Position numbers and translations under genes: made by a program
In this document: positions 23,670 to 34,930 of the stretch, in pieces
Layout of the letters: each line of letters starts with the position of its first letter
Numbering within the stretch: position 1 is the stretch's first letter
NCBI GenBank assembly: GCA_016808115.1
Contig: JAEQBH010004111.1
Location: 62,001 to 126,000 of the forward strand
Direction: 5' to 3'
DNA: 64,000 nt
From: Tetrastigma voinierianum
Lineage: Eukaryota; Streptophyta; Magnoliopsida; Vitales; Vitaceae
The notes under the pieces: generated by a model
Database searches by the model: none
What the model saw: only the letters and a program-made list of their open reading frames with translations
Told to the model about the DNA's origin: nothing

Positions 23670-25480
23670 CGAACCCACACCCATCATTCCCTACGAAAAC
23701 CCTCACTCTCTCCTGATTCCTCAAAGTCCTCATCCATTCCAGTAATTGAAAAGACCCGTGGAGGCCACAACTCCTGGTTTAGAACCCGTATGGGGCCCTT
23801 ATCTCCTAGCTAGGGCCCACGGCTGCCATCGATGCCACCATCCCCTGCTACCACTACAGATGTTGTTGCAATCTCCCAAGATGCTGCCCTGACGTCTCCC
23901 ACGGTACGCAGGTATGAGACAAGGACTGGGCCCTTGCCCACAGATCCTTCTCACATACGACCAATGCTCAAGCCGCCTCCACCCAAACCAGGCCAGACCT
24001 TCGCCCTCGAGAGATTCTTCCTACTTCCCACCAAGAAGTGCCTTCATAGTCTCCTCCACCTCAAGAAGCCTCGCCAAGACGATCAGTTACTCCTATCATT
24101 CTGTCTGGGCCAGGATTTAGGCCCATCTTCCTCAGGATCCAATAGAAGGAAACACTGACTGCATGAACAAGGACTTCCACAACGAGCACTTTTATGATAT
24201 TCCAGCTTTTGCTGGTCTATTGGAGCTCCGGGATTCGATGGGACTCATTTAGCAATACTCTCTAGAGCCATTTATGACTCCACGCCGATTCTTTTATCCG
24301 AGAGTAGTGATTGATTTCTACCAGACCATGATGTCCCGAGGGGAGCGCAATCCCACTGCTATCCGCTTCACCATTGAAGGCTGCCAGGGCACCCTTCGAG
24401 CAACCGACATAGCCGCCACGTTTCACCTTCTAGTGGCCCTGGCCAATTCCACGGACTATAGAAAGTGGCCACATCCTTCACCCAGGGAGATGGTTCGGAT
24501 CCTCTCCTGGGACACATCATCTAGCCCTATTTTGTTTCGAAGACAGCTTCCACCGGGGATGCTTTTTGTTGACCATGTGTTGTGGTCCAATCTGTTTCCC
24601 CTTTAACATCTTGTTCAGAGGCGGGGTGCCATCCTAGAGGCCTTATATCGCATTTTGGAGGGCTTTAAGTTTAGCCCCCCAAAGCTTATTATGACATCCC
24701 TCTTCCACTTCGAAGAGAAGATACACCGGAAGCACCTTAGCAGAGCTGAGAACATTCCACTATTGTTTCTGCGGTTGCACTGTCGTGTTTTGGAGCACCT
24801 GGGCTTTCCGGCTAAGCCCCATTGAGAGCACCGTCGAGTTTGTGAGGCCATATTTACAGTCAAGAAGTGATGGTTTGTGCCTGAGGTCCCTTCATCTTCC
24901 CACAGACCCTCCTGCTGAGGCAAATCCCTAGAGAGATCCACCACAGGTCCAGCAGCCCCTGCTCAGGAGCCCTACATACCACTGTCCCCAGCTACTGCCT
25001 CTTACCTAGTGCCTACTCCACTAGTACTTGCAGCGCAATCCTCCTTATCTCCACCTCCAACTCCGTCCACCGCCTCAGCCTCCTTCACCACCACGGCATC
25101 TACGAGTATCACCGTCAGATTTTCTTGCCATCATGGTCGCCGCCCCACTCGCTACATCCCGCCCTTCGCACGTACAGCCAGCTATGGTCGGCTGATGGCT
25201 CGTGACCGACCTCCTATCAGACTAAACATCTCGTCAGTTCAACAACACTGGCTTCGCCCCCCACAGCCCCACCAATATCTTAACGCTGCCAGATCCTACT
25301 CTCCGCCAGAATTATCCCGCCTCTTACACTACTCTCTCCACCACAAGCCATCCTTCCGTCTGTCACATCGAGAGGAGGATGAGGTTCCACCCTCCTGCAT
25401 TACTGAGGAGGTGCCACTTCCTTCTTGCTTCGCCCGCCCACATCGAGGACAATGTCATATCTCATTGGGAGAGTTAATGA
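23670..25480 (+). pseudogene. X2 accessory ORF, broken
   Basis: Decayed ORF of element X2. The N-terminal part (23832-24160) is Pro/Ser/Thr-rich. The conserved part starts near 24180 with HNEHFYDIPAFAGLLELRDS, one stop, then YSLEPFMTPRRFFYPRVVID at about 24250-24315, the stretch RQLPPGMLFVDHVLWSNLFP at about 24541-24600, a stop, and VQRRGAILEALYRILEGF then LIMTSLFHFEEKIHRKHLSR and LEHLGFPAKP up to about 24825. I recognise this as the plant retrotransposon-associated domain often annotated as a putative plant transposon protein; its role is not known. The end (25000-25480) is a low-complexity Pro/Ser/Thr tail. In-frame stops and frameshifts rule out function. Confidence 0.75.
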
Positions 25481-26933
25481 TGAAGTGCCAATCGTGTTTT
25501 GTTTATGTTTATAAAGTCCGCTGCTTAGTTGAATGACTTTGCTAGTAGTTTGTTTTCTTATATGAGACAAGTATATAAATTTTAGCTTTCAACAAATGTT
25601 TTAGTTAATGTTATAGTTTCTCATTTCTTATTTACATAAATATTTTTTTTTGTAATGCTCAACTTATTATTTGAGAAACTGAAGTCTTGTCCCAATGTTG
25701 TTGATGTTAGGATGATGTTATGCTTATCTGAGTCGAGTAACTATTGAAATTTCTTTTGTCTCCAACCTTATTTCTTCCACTTTGAAATATCCACACACTG
25801 TGCACATTAAGTTTCAATCATAAGCTGAAAAACTGCCTTACCCTCCTAAGCCCTGCAAAAATCTGACCTAGTATTTTTTACCACCTTTGATAGGTTAGGA
25901 CCCCTGAATAGAAGACCAATGAGTCTTTCAAAAATTTATTTGAGAAATTGAAGTCTTGTCCCAATGTTGTTGATGTTAGGATGATGTTATGCTTATATGA
26001 GTTGAGTAACTATTGAAATTTCTCTTATCTCCAACCTTATTTCTTCCACTTTGAACTATCCACACACTGCAAACATGGGTTTCAATCATGTTTAAAACCG
26101 CTCTTACTCCCCTAAGCCCCCGCAAAAATCCGAAATTCTGGGTATTTTTTACAACCTTTGATAGTAAGGGACTTCGAATAAAAGACTGACGAGTCTTTCA
26201 AAAAAAAAAGAAAGAAAGAAAGAAAGAAAAAGGAAAAGAAAAAATTTCCAGGACACTTCGCTTTGAAATTCGGAAACAATCCGAGGCATATGACAAAAGT
26301 CTTTAAAGCCTAAAGAACAAACCACCGTCAGAGCCACCGACTTTGTTGCTCATTACATGGGTGGATAGGTGGAGTTTAGCAAATTGTAGGTGCTGGAGTT
26401 TCGAGCTTATTAAAAGTCTGAGGTGAAACCTAAAGAGTTTGTGGTTGAGAGATCCTTATGACTTGATGCCCTAAACCCACCGTCGGGAGTCACCTGGTGG
26501 ACCTCATTACTTGACATTTATGAGTTCGATTCCTCGCATTGCACCCTGCCAAAGAAAAAGAGTTGTAACAAAGCCAAATTAGTCCCGATCTATCGAGGTT
26601 AGTTAATTCTGCTGGTGTATAGAAAAGAACTAGTCAGGGGAGAGAACAATTTAGCAGTCTATTCTTGAAAACTAATCAAGTCAACACTTGGGTTTTTGTG
26701 GAAGGTTTCAAGTTGGTCCTCTAGGAGTGCACACTATTTTGATACTTGAATATGCATAGCACACAATCCTTCTTAGATAGTTTTTGGGAAGGATGTTTGT
26801 GACTCTTGTTGAAAGTTGAGTATTATCCCCTGGCTCTCGCAAACCATTTTCGTGACATATATAGTTCATCTTGCTTTTGATTGCTTTCTTTCTTCTCACG
26901 CTTAAGTATCAGCAATGTGTCTGCTGGGGGGAG
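25481..26933 (+). other. X2 3' untranslated region and polypurine tract
   Basis: Noncoding DNA between the ORF remnant and the 3' LTR. The stretch 26260-26640 matches the reverse complement of 7140-7500 in X1. It contains a 269-bp tandem duplication (25669-26205) and a GAAA microsatellite at 26200-26230. GCTGGGGGGAG at 26923-26933 is the polypurine tract. Confidence 0.7.
25669..26205. repeat. Tandem duplication, 269-bp unit
   Basis: Copies start at 25669 and 25938 (ATTTGAGAAA.TGAAGTC then TTGTCCCAATGTTGTTGATG) and both end in GAGTCTTTCAAAAA. X1 has one copy of this region, so the duplication arose in X2. Confidence 0.85.
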
Positions 26934-28208
26934 CAATTACTACTCAAATAGTGTTGTTTCATACTTTAACACCCCGGCTTCGAGCACTTTTGCAGAGTAA
27001 TCAACCCTCAAGTCGACTCCACTGCACGTTAAGGACCTAGCAATGTGTTTGATCCAATTTTATAGAAGTTTTTGTAGGTTTCACAGGTTTTATGTTTTGA
27101 AGGTAGGGATCCAGCTCAAGCATGAAGAAATCAATTGGAACGTAGCTGAAGAACTAAAAGGCAAAAGGCAGAAGGAGAAGCAAACAAAGAAAGAAGCAAA
27201 CCTATGCCAATTTTTCAATTTCTCAAGAATCCCTTTAGCTTAGGCTGCAAATTCGCAGATCGCGAATTTTTCTACAACCATCTTGACTTTTAGTTGTTTT
27301 GCTTTCTCGCCTTAAACTATCCCCATGTAATAGTGTCTAATTCATAAATCTTTGTAATTTGTATTGTTTGGGTAGTATATAATGCCCAAAAGAACACCTT
27401 GTAAGGAGCTTTTTTTTTTATTTTTTGAAGTTTGGGAAGCTTGTCGAAGAAGCTCCCATTTATCTCTCAGTTTCTCTCATTTTCTCACTAGCCAAACACT
27501 CTCTGAGGATGACAACTCAAAGAATGAGCGGCTAAACCCCCTCCTTCCTTGAAGTAGAGGGCACTGGGCAAGGGAACCTATTGTAAAATAAATCTCTCAT
27601 GTTTTCAAACTGCATATATTCTCTTTCATCATTGTTCTTTCTTCAACTTTAGGTTTCAACCTCGATTCCAATCTTGAATGGTTAGTACATGTGTTTTTAG
27701 GACTCATCGATGCTTATTGCTAGATCCAAAGGATGTTCATTAGTTATCATTTATGAGCCAATGGAAGGTGACTCAAGGAGCATTTCAGGTTTTTAATCAC
27801 CCAGAACATTAATGGACATCAATGCCACTAAAGGGTGTCATTCGAGGGTCAAGTTTTATAGTTAAACCAAGATCTGATTCGGGAAGTAACTATATGTTAC
27901 TATCCCCAATGAGAGGAAAGACCCCGAGAGCCCCCTCATTTGCAATAGGGACCCAAGCCCAGGGGCCTAACACTTCAAGGGGTTCTTTCTTTATTTTTAC
28001 TTCATTTTGGTTATGATTTCGAGTACCAAAACCCACTCTTTTTATCCAATCCCAATATCTAAATCATAATCACTAGTACACCTCAAAAGATTAGTCATCT
28101 ACAAAAGAAAACCCATCCCTCGTGGGATCTATCCTAATGTCGCTTATACTATAGTAGCTATGCTACAAAGAGGTAATGAGGTATTAGGTTATAAATTTGT
28201 TGATTTAA
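26934..28208 (+). repeat. 3' LTR of X2
   Basis: Follows the polypurine tract. It starts CAATTACTACTCAAATAGTG (the usual TG is mutated to CA) and ends ATAAATTTGTTGATTTA. It has a TATA-like GTATATAATG at about 27374-27383 and GCAAATTCGCAGATCGCGAA at 27247-27266, the family's palindromic word. It is opposite in orientation to X1, X3 and X4. Confidence 0.85.
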
Positions 28209-28210
28209 GA

Positions 28211-28840
28211 TAGTCTCTACTGGGTCACATCTGGTCTTTTTGAAAAGGCCAACAAAGCGAGTCACAACTGTCTTTGAAAGTGCCAAGAGCTAGAGACACA
28301 ATCCTATCTTTTAAAAGTGCAAGCAGACTTAGAGCCACATTTGGTCTTGTGAAAGTGCTAGTAGGCTCATAGCCACATCTGGTCTTTTGAAAGTGCCAAC
28401 AGGCTATAGCCACAGTTTGGTCTTTTGAAGGTGCCAACAAGCTATAGCCATAATCTGGTCTTATGAAAATACCAGCAGGCTAGAGCCACAGTCTGGTCTT
28501 TTGAAAATGCCAACAAGCTAGAACCACAATCTGGTCTTTTAAAAGTGCCGACAAGCTAGAGCCGCATTTAGAATTTTGAAAGTATTAGTAGGCTAGAGCC
28601 ACGGGCCCGTCTTGAAGGTGCTAGCAAAGCAAAGCCACAATCTAGTCTTTGAAAGTATTGAGCTTGGGAGCTACATCCGGGTCTCGTGAAAGCAACAAGC
28701 TAGAGCAACATCTGTCTTTCAAAGTGCCGCAACTCCAGAGACACAAGATGGTCTTTGAAGGTGCCAAAAGAGCCACAACTGGCCTTGAAAGTGCCGCAGC
28801 TAAAAGCCATCTTTTCTTTCAAATGTGGGCATCCCACTTT
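28211..28840. repeat. 38-bp minisatellite
   Basis: About 16 degenerate units of the form GCCACAATCTGGTCTTTT then GAAAGTGCCAACAAGCTAGA, period close to 38 bp. The unit length is not a multiple of three and frames are not kept, so it is not a coding repeat. It lies between X2 and the Tat integrase and may belong to the 3' noncoding part of the Tat element. Confidence 0.85.
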
Positions 28841-28929
28841 CGGGATTATAGCCTTCATCCAATAAGTGAAGGCTAACTAGATATTCCCACCAAGCTACCG
28901 GGTCGCTCAGAGGCCCATAAATCCCGCAG
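28841..28929. other. Unassigned spacer
   Basis: Short stretch between the minisatellite and the Tat integrase remnant. GTGGGCATCCCACTTTC includes a small dyad. Nothing else is seen. Confidence 0.3.
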
Positions 28930-29530
28930 CTTATCTACCCATTTTCTTTTCGTTGAATGCAAACGCCAAAGTCAGTACTGTGAGTCTTGTCGATGATTCT
29001 CGCCCGCCGCTTTGGCTGGGTACCATAGTGGTCACAAGTTCTCGACTTCTCGCAGAAGTTGCAAAAATTCCTATATACCCTGCTATCAAACTGTGGCCCA
29101 TTGTCAGTCACTATCGACTGTGGTATTCCGAACCAGCAGACGATGTTCTACCATATAAATTGGACGACATCTTTGTCTTTGATGGAGGCGAAGGCTTCAA
29201 CTTCTACCCATTTGCTAAAATAGTCTATTGCTGCCAATAATAGCTTCTTTTGTGCCGGGGCGATAAGTAGTGGTCCAATTATATCAATTCCCCACTAGGC
29301 GAAGGGCCAGGGGCTCTTTATGGTTATCAGTTCGAGCCGCACCTTGAATGGGGGCTTATACTTGAAGCGATCACATCTTCAATGGTACGACCGTGATCCA
29401 CCCTTATGGTCAGCCGCAGTACTCGTACGGGCCTTACGCAATTGCCAAGTTCTTCCGCATATTTCTTCATGGAGTTCCGCCAATGCATACTGTCCTTGCT
29501 TGGTGGTGAGGCATTTAAAATAAGGGTCAT
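28930..29530 (-). pseudogene. Tat-type integrase core, broken
   Basis: Minus-strand remnant. From about 29330 it reads a decayed SPWPFA, WGIDIIGPLLIAPAQKKLLL, then AAIDYFSKWVEVEAFASIKD, KDVVQFIW, a stop, NIVCWFGIPQSIVTDNGPQF. Both catalytic Asp positions of the core are visible (GIDIIGP and TDNGPQF). The sequence decays near 29030 before the catalytic Glu, and the C-terminal domain is gone. This wording is typical of Tat-lineage Ty3 elements in dicots. RNase H lies just upstream on the same strand. Confidence 0.85.
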
Positions 29531-29589
29531 CTAGAAATCATTTATACAATTGCTTGTTCATTAAGGGAAAACAAAGCACCTGAACCTGG

Positions 29590-29895
29590 AATTTTACGGG
29601 AGCTGACTTATTATCCGGGTAGAGCTCTGAGGTCATAACTAATTATCAGGGGTCATCCAAGAGGGACATGCTTCTTTTATGTCATTTACCTAATTGGCAG
29701 CAATTGATGACTCTGGCTGGTAATAGACAGGGAGGAGCACTATTTCTTTGGTTGGTAGGGATGTGGCCACTGCTGCTAAGGCATCCGCCTTTTCGTTTGA
29801 ACCCCTTAGAATATGCCCAAGCTTCCAAGCCATAGAAACTTCTGTCGATTCTAACTAAGCTGTATATATTTATCATGTAACGTATTCCTCATTTA
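29590..29895 (-). pseudogene. Tat-type RNase H end, broken
   Basis: The minus strand shows SxLVVGxI near 29912, RIDRSFYGLEAWAYSKG at about 29850-29800, then after a frameshift NEKADALAAVATSLPTK at about 29800-29750. This is the C-terminal half of RNase H and the linker to integrase in Tat elements. The upstream half, RT and protease are missing: the chromovirus C2 remnant abuts here. Confidence 0.75.
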
Positions 29896-30087
29896 ATTGG
29901 CCCTACCACTAGCCGGGAGTCACTTCAGATGATGATCTTTATAAGGATACGGAGATCATGACTATAACCCGGCCAGATCGCCTACATTCACCGGTATCAA
30001 TGCTGTGGTATCAAGACACAAATGACATCCACTGCATTATCGTGTTAACGCTGTCAAATTCGAATTCCTGATTTTGGGGGCATCACA
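29896..30087 (+). repeat. 5' LTR stub of chromovirus C2
   Basis: Only the last 100-190 bp of the LTR remain. 30005-30087 (GTGGTATCAAGA... TTTTGGGGGCATCACA) aligns with the end of the 3' LTR at 36970-37053 (GTGGTATCAAGA... TTTTGGGGCTTCA). The other roughly 1.9 kb are missing, probably through the deletion that also removed the Tat centre. Confidence 0.6.
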
Positions 30088-30110
30088 AATTTAGTATTAG
30101 AGCTTAGGTA
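30088..30110 (+). promoter_or_regulatory. Primer-binding site of C2
   Basis: AATTTAGTATTAGAGCTTAG follows the LTR end directly. It is a two-mismatch form of TTTGGTATCAGAGC, complementary to the 3' end of initiator methionine tRNA, the usual primer of chromoviruses. Confidence 0.75.
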
Positions 30111-30369
30111 TATTTAACACTAAGGCTTCAAGGCATGGCCCATATCATCGCATTTATGGTGCATTTCATGTTTTGTGCTCAATATGCTACATGATTGTGT
30201 GTTATGTGAACATATACATGGTAAAATGTATATAGGAAAATATGAACACTGGTGGTTATGTAACATGACCTAGGGGTTCGTAAAATGACTAAACTAATAG
30301 TTCCGTATCGATCATGTGCACTACTAGTTAGACTAGAAAGAAAATCTCGATTCGCTTATTTTACACATA

Positions 30370-31560
30370 TACGGCAAGTCAAGGAAGAGGTAGTCGAGGA
30401 AGGGGAGGCCGAGGCGGTGGGCAGAGCAACAACCCACTACCACCGACCTTTGACCAATATGCCTTCATGGAGGCTATTGGTGCCGAGAATCGCTACTATT
30501 GCATAACGAGTGAAAACAAGGACCGCTACTCATCGTGATGTGCCAGTGCAATAAGGCCAAGGGGGTTAAGTAACCTCCAAAGGTTCAAGGCACGTCATCC
30601 TCCGACCTTCAGGGGATGAGGGGATCCGATGATAACTAATCATTGGTTCCGATAAGTGGAAAATATATTGGTCCTTAAGGGACATAGAAGCAATGACATG
30701 GGAAGAGTTCCGAAAGCTCTTCATAAGTAAGTTTTTCCCAGCATCTGCTCAACATGCAAAAGCTCAGGAGTTCCTAGAATTGAGACAAGGAACAATGACA
30801 ACGCCTGAATACATGGCTAAGTTTATAGAATTAACCCATTTCACTGATGATTATCTAGCCACGAACATGGCGAATGTGAGAAATTTTGAGGATGGACTGA
30901 AACTATCCATCATCCGGTGTAATTGCGTGACTTCTCCAAGAAGATACGACTTTATGGTCGATGTGCCTATGGTCAGCTGAGAGGGAATTGGATAACGCAC
31001 GAAACATCCGAGATGTGGGTGTTAAGGATAAAAGGAATGAGAGCCAACCTTCTTCTTTTAAACTGTGTGGAAGAAGCTGAGGACTCCATCCGTAGCGATT
31101 TTCAGTGGACAAGGCCCTAGCTATCAAGGCCAAGGCTAAGTTTGATAATCTAGAGCGTGAAGACACCTCGGGCTCTAGGGCCGACAAGGCACATCGTACC
31201 GAGCCACTGGTGCGTAGTTGTCCTCAGAGATAGGAACCTGCACTATGGACACCCCGGCCCCGGGCCATCTGTGGACATACACAAATGCGCTGGTTCCTCC
31301 CAACCCACCATGGGCCAAGAGAGACAATATCAGTCGCAGGGCACTACATAGGGCCCTACTACTTCGTAGTCAGGGTAGATGGGCCAAGGCAGGGGTCGAG
31401 ATCGAGGCTAGGGCTCACAAGCCGAGACTCTAGGGACCCAAGGGTGTGTCTACGCCATTACACCTCAGGTTGAGCTTGTAGATCAGTCAATTATTCAGGG
31501 TGTGTTTCTACTCTTTCTCCTAAGGGCAAGAGTGTTATTTGATTCTGGTGCATCTCATTC
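30370..31560 (+). pseudogene. C2 gag and protease start, broken
   Basis: Plus-strand remnant. The Gly/Arg-rich gag N-terminus is SRGRGSRGRGGRGGG (30380-30424), then PPTFDQYAFMEAIGAE. Capsid is open at 30693-30905: MTWEEFRKLFISKFFPAS, AQEFLELRQGTMTTPEYMAK, FTDDYLATNMANVRNFEDGL. A Gly/Gln-rich linker follows in shifting frames. Protease is visible near 31530-31562 as VLFDSGASHSFVA, with the catalytic DSG intact. It is homologous to C1 gag at 15225-14818. Many frameshifts prevent expression. Confidence 0.85.
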
Positions 31561-31990
31561 CTTTGTTGCCAGATTCAGGTGAAAGATTTAAAGTAGAGGT
31601 TGAAACCTTGAAAATCCATTGTATGTGAATTCCCTCCCTAGAACCAGGCGAGTATCGACTAATAGTCGATCAGGAGTTGTGAGATCTCAGAGATTCTCGT
31701 TTCATCAGACCTTCGTCATGGACATGCTCCGAGTTTGGATGTTATCCTTAGATGGATCGTCGATTCACCACTAAGTCATCAATGATTGTGATCGTAGGAG
31801 GGTTACTACCTACACACCAAATGATGTTTATGTTATGTTTCAAGGGGATAAGCACAATGCTATACCCCAAGCCGTGTACGATTCTAGGTGGCACGGACAT
31901 TTGTAGGGTTAGTTGGAAAACCTTATCCTAAAGGACGAGGAGACAGAGTCGGGCTCCACTAGGGTAGATAAGGTTGTTTTTTCTGGTGAA
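31561..31990 (+). pseudogene. C2 protease C-terminal part and linker, broken
   Basis: Continues the protease in changing frames. At 31866-31900 it reads AVYDSRWHGHL, the same linker seen in C1 at about 14030. No continuous frame exceeds a few dozen codons. Confidence 0.55.
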
Positions 31991-32940
31991 TTACGGATTA
32001 CCTTCGTGACAAGGATGTAATCAGACGAAAGCTACACCCTGATACATCGCCTATTTCTATGACGCCACATAGAATGGTGCCTGCTGAATTGCAAGAACTC
32101 AAAGTCCAATTGGAAGAATTATCGACGTTGGTTTTATTCGGGATCGAGCACCCTCCTCGGGCGCTTCTAGCATCAAGCCACAAAAAAAGGACAAGACCCT
32201 TCTTGGCCAGGCATCGACCATCGACAATTGAACAGGGTTACGATCAAGAATCGATATCCTTTACCAAGGATTGATGATTTGTGTGATCGACTGAGAGGGG
32301 CGCATGTTTACTCTAAGATAGATCTCCACACCTAAGCATCATCAATCGGGAGGGTTGGGGTGGAGTGCGACATCCCTAAGACTAGCATTTAACGTGATAC
32401 TGCACTTCGAATTCACAATAATGTCATTCTAAGCCATTAATGCTCCAATCCAAGATTCATGTATCTCATGCATAGGGCCTTTAGCCCTATCTAGATCAAT
32501 TTGTTGGGCTGGCTCAGGACTCACATGCTGATCTACTCCAAGATGATGAGGGGCAAGGAGGACTATTTCGAGGATCGTTTCTCCATGTTGATTGTATGCC
32601 AAATTCAGCAAATATGAATTTTGGCTTACTGAGGTAAGATTCTTGGGTCATGTGGAATTGGCTTTGAGTGTCTCAATGGACCTGGAGAAGGTTGAGATAG
32701 TTATGAGTTGGGAGAGACCCAAGTTAGTCTTCAAGATACACAGTTTCTTAGGATTGGCAAGGTATTATAGGAGGTTCATTAAGGACTTCTCCCGATTAGC
32801 TGCGCCTATGATGAAATTAATCCGAAAGGAGGTTAAGTTTGAGTGGAATGACTTATGTGAGAGGGCATTCCAAGAATTGAAAATGAGGCTTACCTCAGCT
32901 CCTATTTTGATAGTCCTAGAGGTGGACAAATAAGATTACC
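31991..32940 (+). pseudogene. C2 reverse transcriptase, broken
   Basis: Plus-strand Ty3 reverse transcriptase remnant. It opens near 32060 with TPHRMVPAELQELKVQLEEL. Next, at 32215-32275, is DHRQLNRVTIKNRYPLPRID followed by a CDRLRGAHVYSKIDL segment. The catalytic F/Y-x-D-D box is not recognisable: the stretch 32330-32590 is scrambled by deletions. The thumb and connection are open at 32592-32933: MYAKFSKYEFWLTEVRFLGH, ARYYRRFIKDFSRLAAPMMK, KFEWNDLCERAFQELKMRLT. It is close to C1 in wording, so both belong to one family. Confidence 0.85.
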
Positions 32941-33300
32941 TGCATTACATGCCTCATGATCTAACTGACGTGTTTTGATGTAGTCCAAGAGGGTCAGAGC
33001 TTATGGTTCTCAGAAGAAGAATCATGAGCGACTACATTACGATACGAATTGGCGCCCATTTCCTTTGCCTTTAAGATTCAAAGCTCACTACTTATATATA
33101 TGGTGAGCAATACGAGGTGTTTTTGGACCACAAAAGTCTTAAATACTTCTTTACCCAACAGGACCTCAATATGAGGCAACACAGGTGGATGGAGTATTTG
33201 GAGGATTATGAGTTCACTTTGCATTACCATCCCGATAAGGAAAATGTGGTGGCTAATACGCCTCAACCGAAGTCACACAGTGAGTAATGGCTACAGATAG
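32941..33300 (+). pseudogene. C2 RNase H, broken
   Basis: Plus strand. The first catalytic segment is destroyed (around 32940-33060). The second half is readable at 33085-33255: YGEQYEVFLDHKSLKYFFTQ, QDLNMRQHRWMEYLEDYEFT, LHYHPDKENVVANT. The usual DALSRK end has become NTPQPK. Confidence 0.8.
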
Positions 33301-33479
33301 CTTCCCAGAGCGCAAATGCTTGTCAGGGGACGCTAAGTGACCGCACAAATGTAGATCGACTCAGGTATTTTAGAGCGAGTGGCTATGCCTTTCCCTACTA
33401 AGCGTAGTGATCGAGTCTTAGGATGTGATACAAAGATAATACCCATCAAATCGGGCATGCTTAAGCACTGACAAAGGTC

Positions 33480-34830
33480 AGCCATTCACACTGATGGTAA
33501 TCTTCGTATAAGGGCAGTGGATCAGGGTTCCCTACAAGTGATTTGAGAAAGGAGATCCTCAAGGAGTTCCATTGTTTCATTTTCGTATTACATCTAGGTG
33601 ACACAAAGATGTACCAGATCTTCATCATCGTACACGGAGGGAATAGCAAAGAAAGCTGGGGATTTTGTTCACAATGTCTCAAGTGTCAACAAGTAAAGCT
33701 TCGAACACTAGAGGCTCAAGCAGGTTACTCCGACTAATGGAGGTAGTGTGAGTGGAAATGGGAGCATGTCACGATGGATTTTAGACTCCACTTTCCGCAG
33801 ACATCACGAGGGCATGAGGTGCTAAGTGATCGTGGATCGGTTTCACAAAGTCAAAGATGACTTTCAATGTACTGGGATGACCTTCACTCAGAAATTCTCA
33901 GATTATACATATGAGAGATTATCCTGGTCAGTGATGGATGTCAGCCTCATAATATCTTAATTCAGATCCCGTGTTTACGACTCATTTTGGGAGAGTTTCC
34001 AAAGATCCATTGGACACAATTGATGATGAGAACCACTCTTCGAGTCCTGCATCTTACCTGGGCCATTCAGAGAGGACCATCCAGACATTAGAGGACATGC
34101 TACGGGCATACATCTTGTATCTTAAAGGTAGTTGGGAAGAGCATTTACCCTTAGTGGAATTCACCTACAATAACAGTTATCAGGCGAGTAACAGATGACA
34201 CCCTATGAGGCACTATATGGGAGGCTGCCGATCTCCCAGATATCGACAGAGAGGAAACAAGATCCACAAGAGAGGTCGTGATTTGCAAAGAACACCGAAA
34301 AAAAGTGGACTTGATACGAAAGTGTCTTCTCATAGCCTCGTAGTCATAGTAAGAGTTATGCCGATAGATACGCAACCCTAGAGCCTGGTGTCAGTGATCA
34401 TAGCAATTTTTTCAAGGTGATTCCTAAGAGAGGAACGATCAGATTTGGTAAGCGGGGAAAGCTATCACCGAGGTATATTAGACACTTCGAGGTACTTGAG
34501 ATGGTTGATACAGCTGCTGCACGGCTGACACATTGGCCACCGTGCCGCATTTGTGTGTTTATACTCAGATTTCATGCATCCATGTCTAAAGTACACTTCA
34601 GGATCCGACTCCAATGTGAGTGGATCGAGGTGAGCTCATTGTTACCGCAAGATGGACCTCGAGAGGTCTGCTCAGTATTATGGATAGTCGAGATTAGGTT
34701 TTGCAATGCAAGACTGTGAGTCTAATAAAGGTGTCAGGGCAACACCGAGGAGTGGAGGAGGCAACATGGGAACACGAGGACACGATGTGTGCCACTTATC
34801 CTTCATTATTTGAGGATAAAGGTACATTGT
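33480..34830 (+). pseudogene. C2 integrase and pol C-terminus, broken
   Basis: Plus strand. The zinc-binding module is at 33550-33720 (LKEFHCF, LGDTKMYQ, FCSQCLKCQQVKLRTLEAQA), followed by WKWEHVTMDF at about 33752-33780 with the first catalytic Asp. Core fragments reach HSERTIQTLEDMLRAY (34062-34110) and GSWEEHLPLVEFTYNNSYQA. The C-terminal domain at 34417-34570 is IPKRGTIRFGKRGKLSPRYI then RHFEVLEMV. The end EEATWEHEDTMCATYPSLFE lies near 34757-34815. Frame changes occur every 50-150 bp. Confidence 0.85.
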
Positions 34831-34895
34831 TTAGTCATTTGAAAAAGAAAAATTACTGTAGCATATGCATGTGATTGCATGTATATGTGCATGTG

Positions 34896-34930
34896 AATTT
34901 CGGGACGAAATTTTTTTAAGGGGAGAAACA
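34896..34930 (+). promoter_or_regulatory. Polypurine tract of C2
   Basis: AATTTCGGGACGAAATTTTT followed by TTAAGGGGAGAAACA, directly before the LTR start TGTAAAACC. This is the standard chromovirus arrangement. Confidence 0.8.

Noticed and set aside
26149..26337. Phe/Leu-rich membrane-like peptide
   Set aside because: It comes from the GAAA/AAAG microsatellite read on the other strand.
28211..28840. CRISPR-like array
   Set aside because: Units are contiguous and degenerate, without unique spacers, and the genome is a plant. It is a minisatellite.
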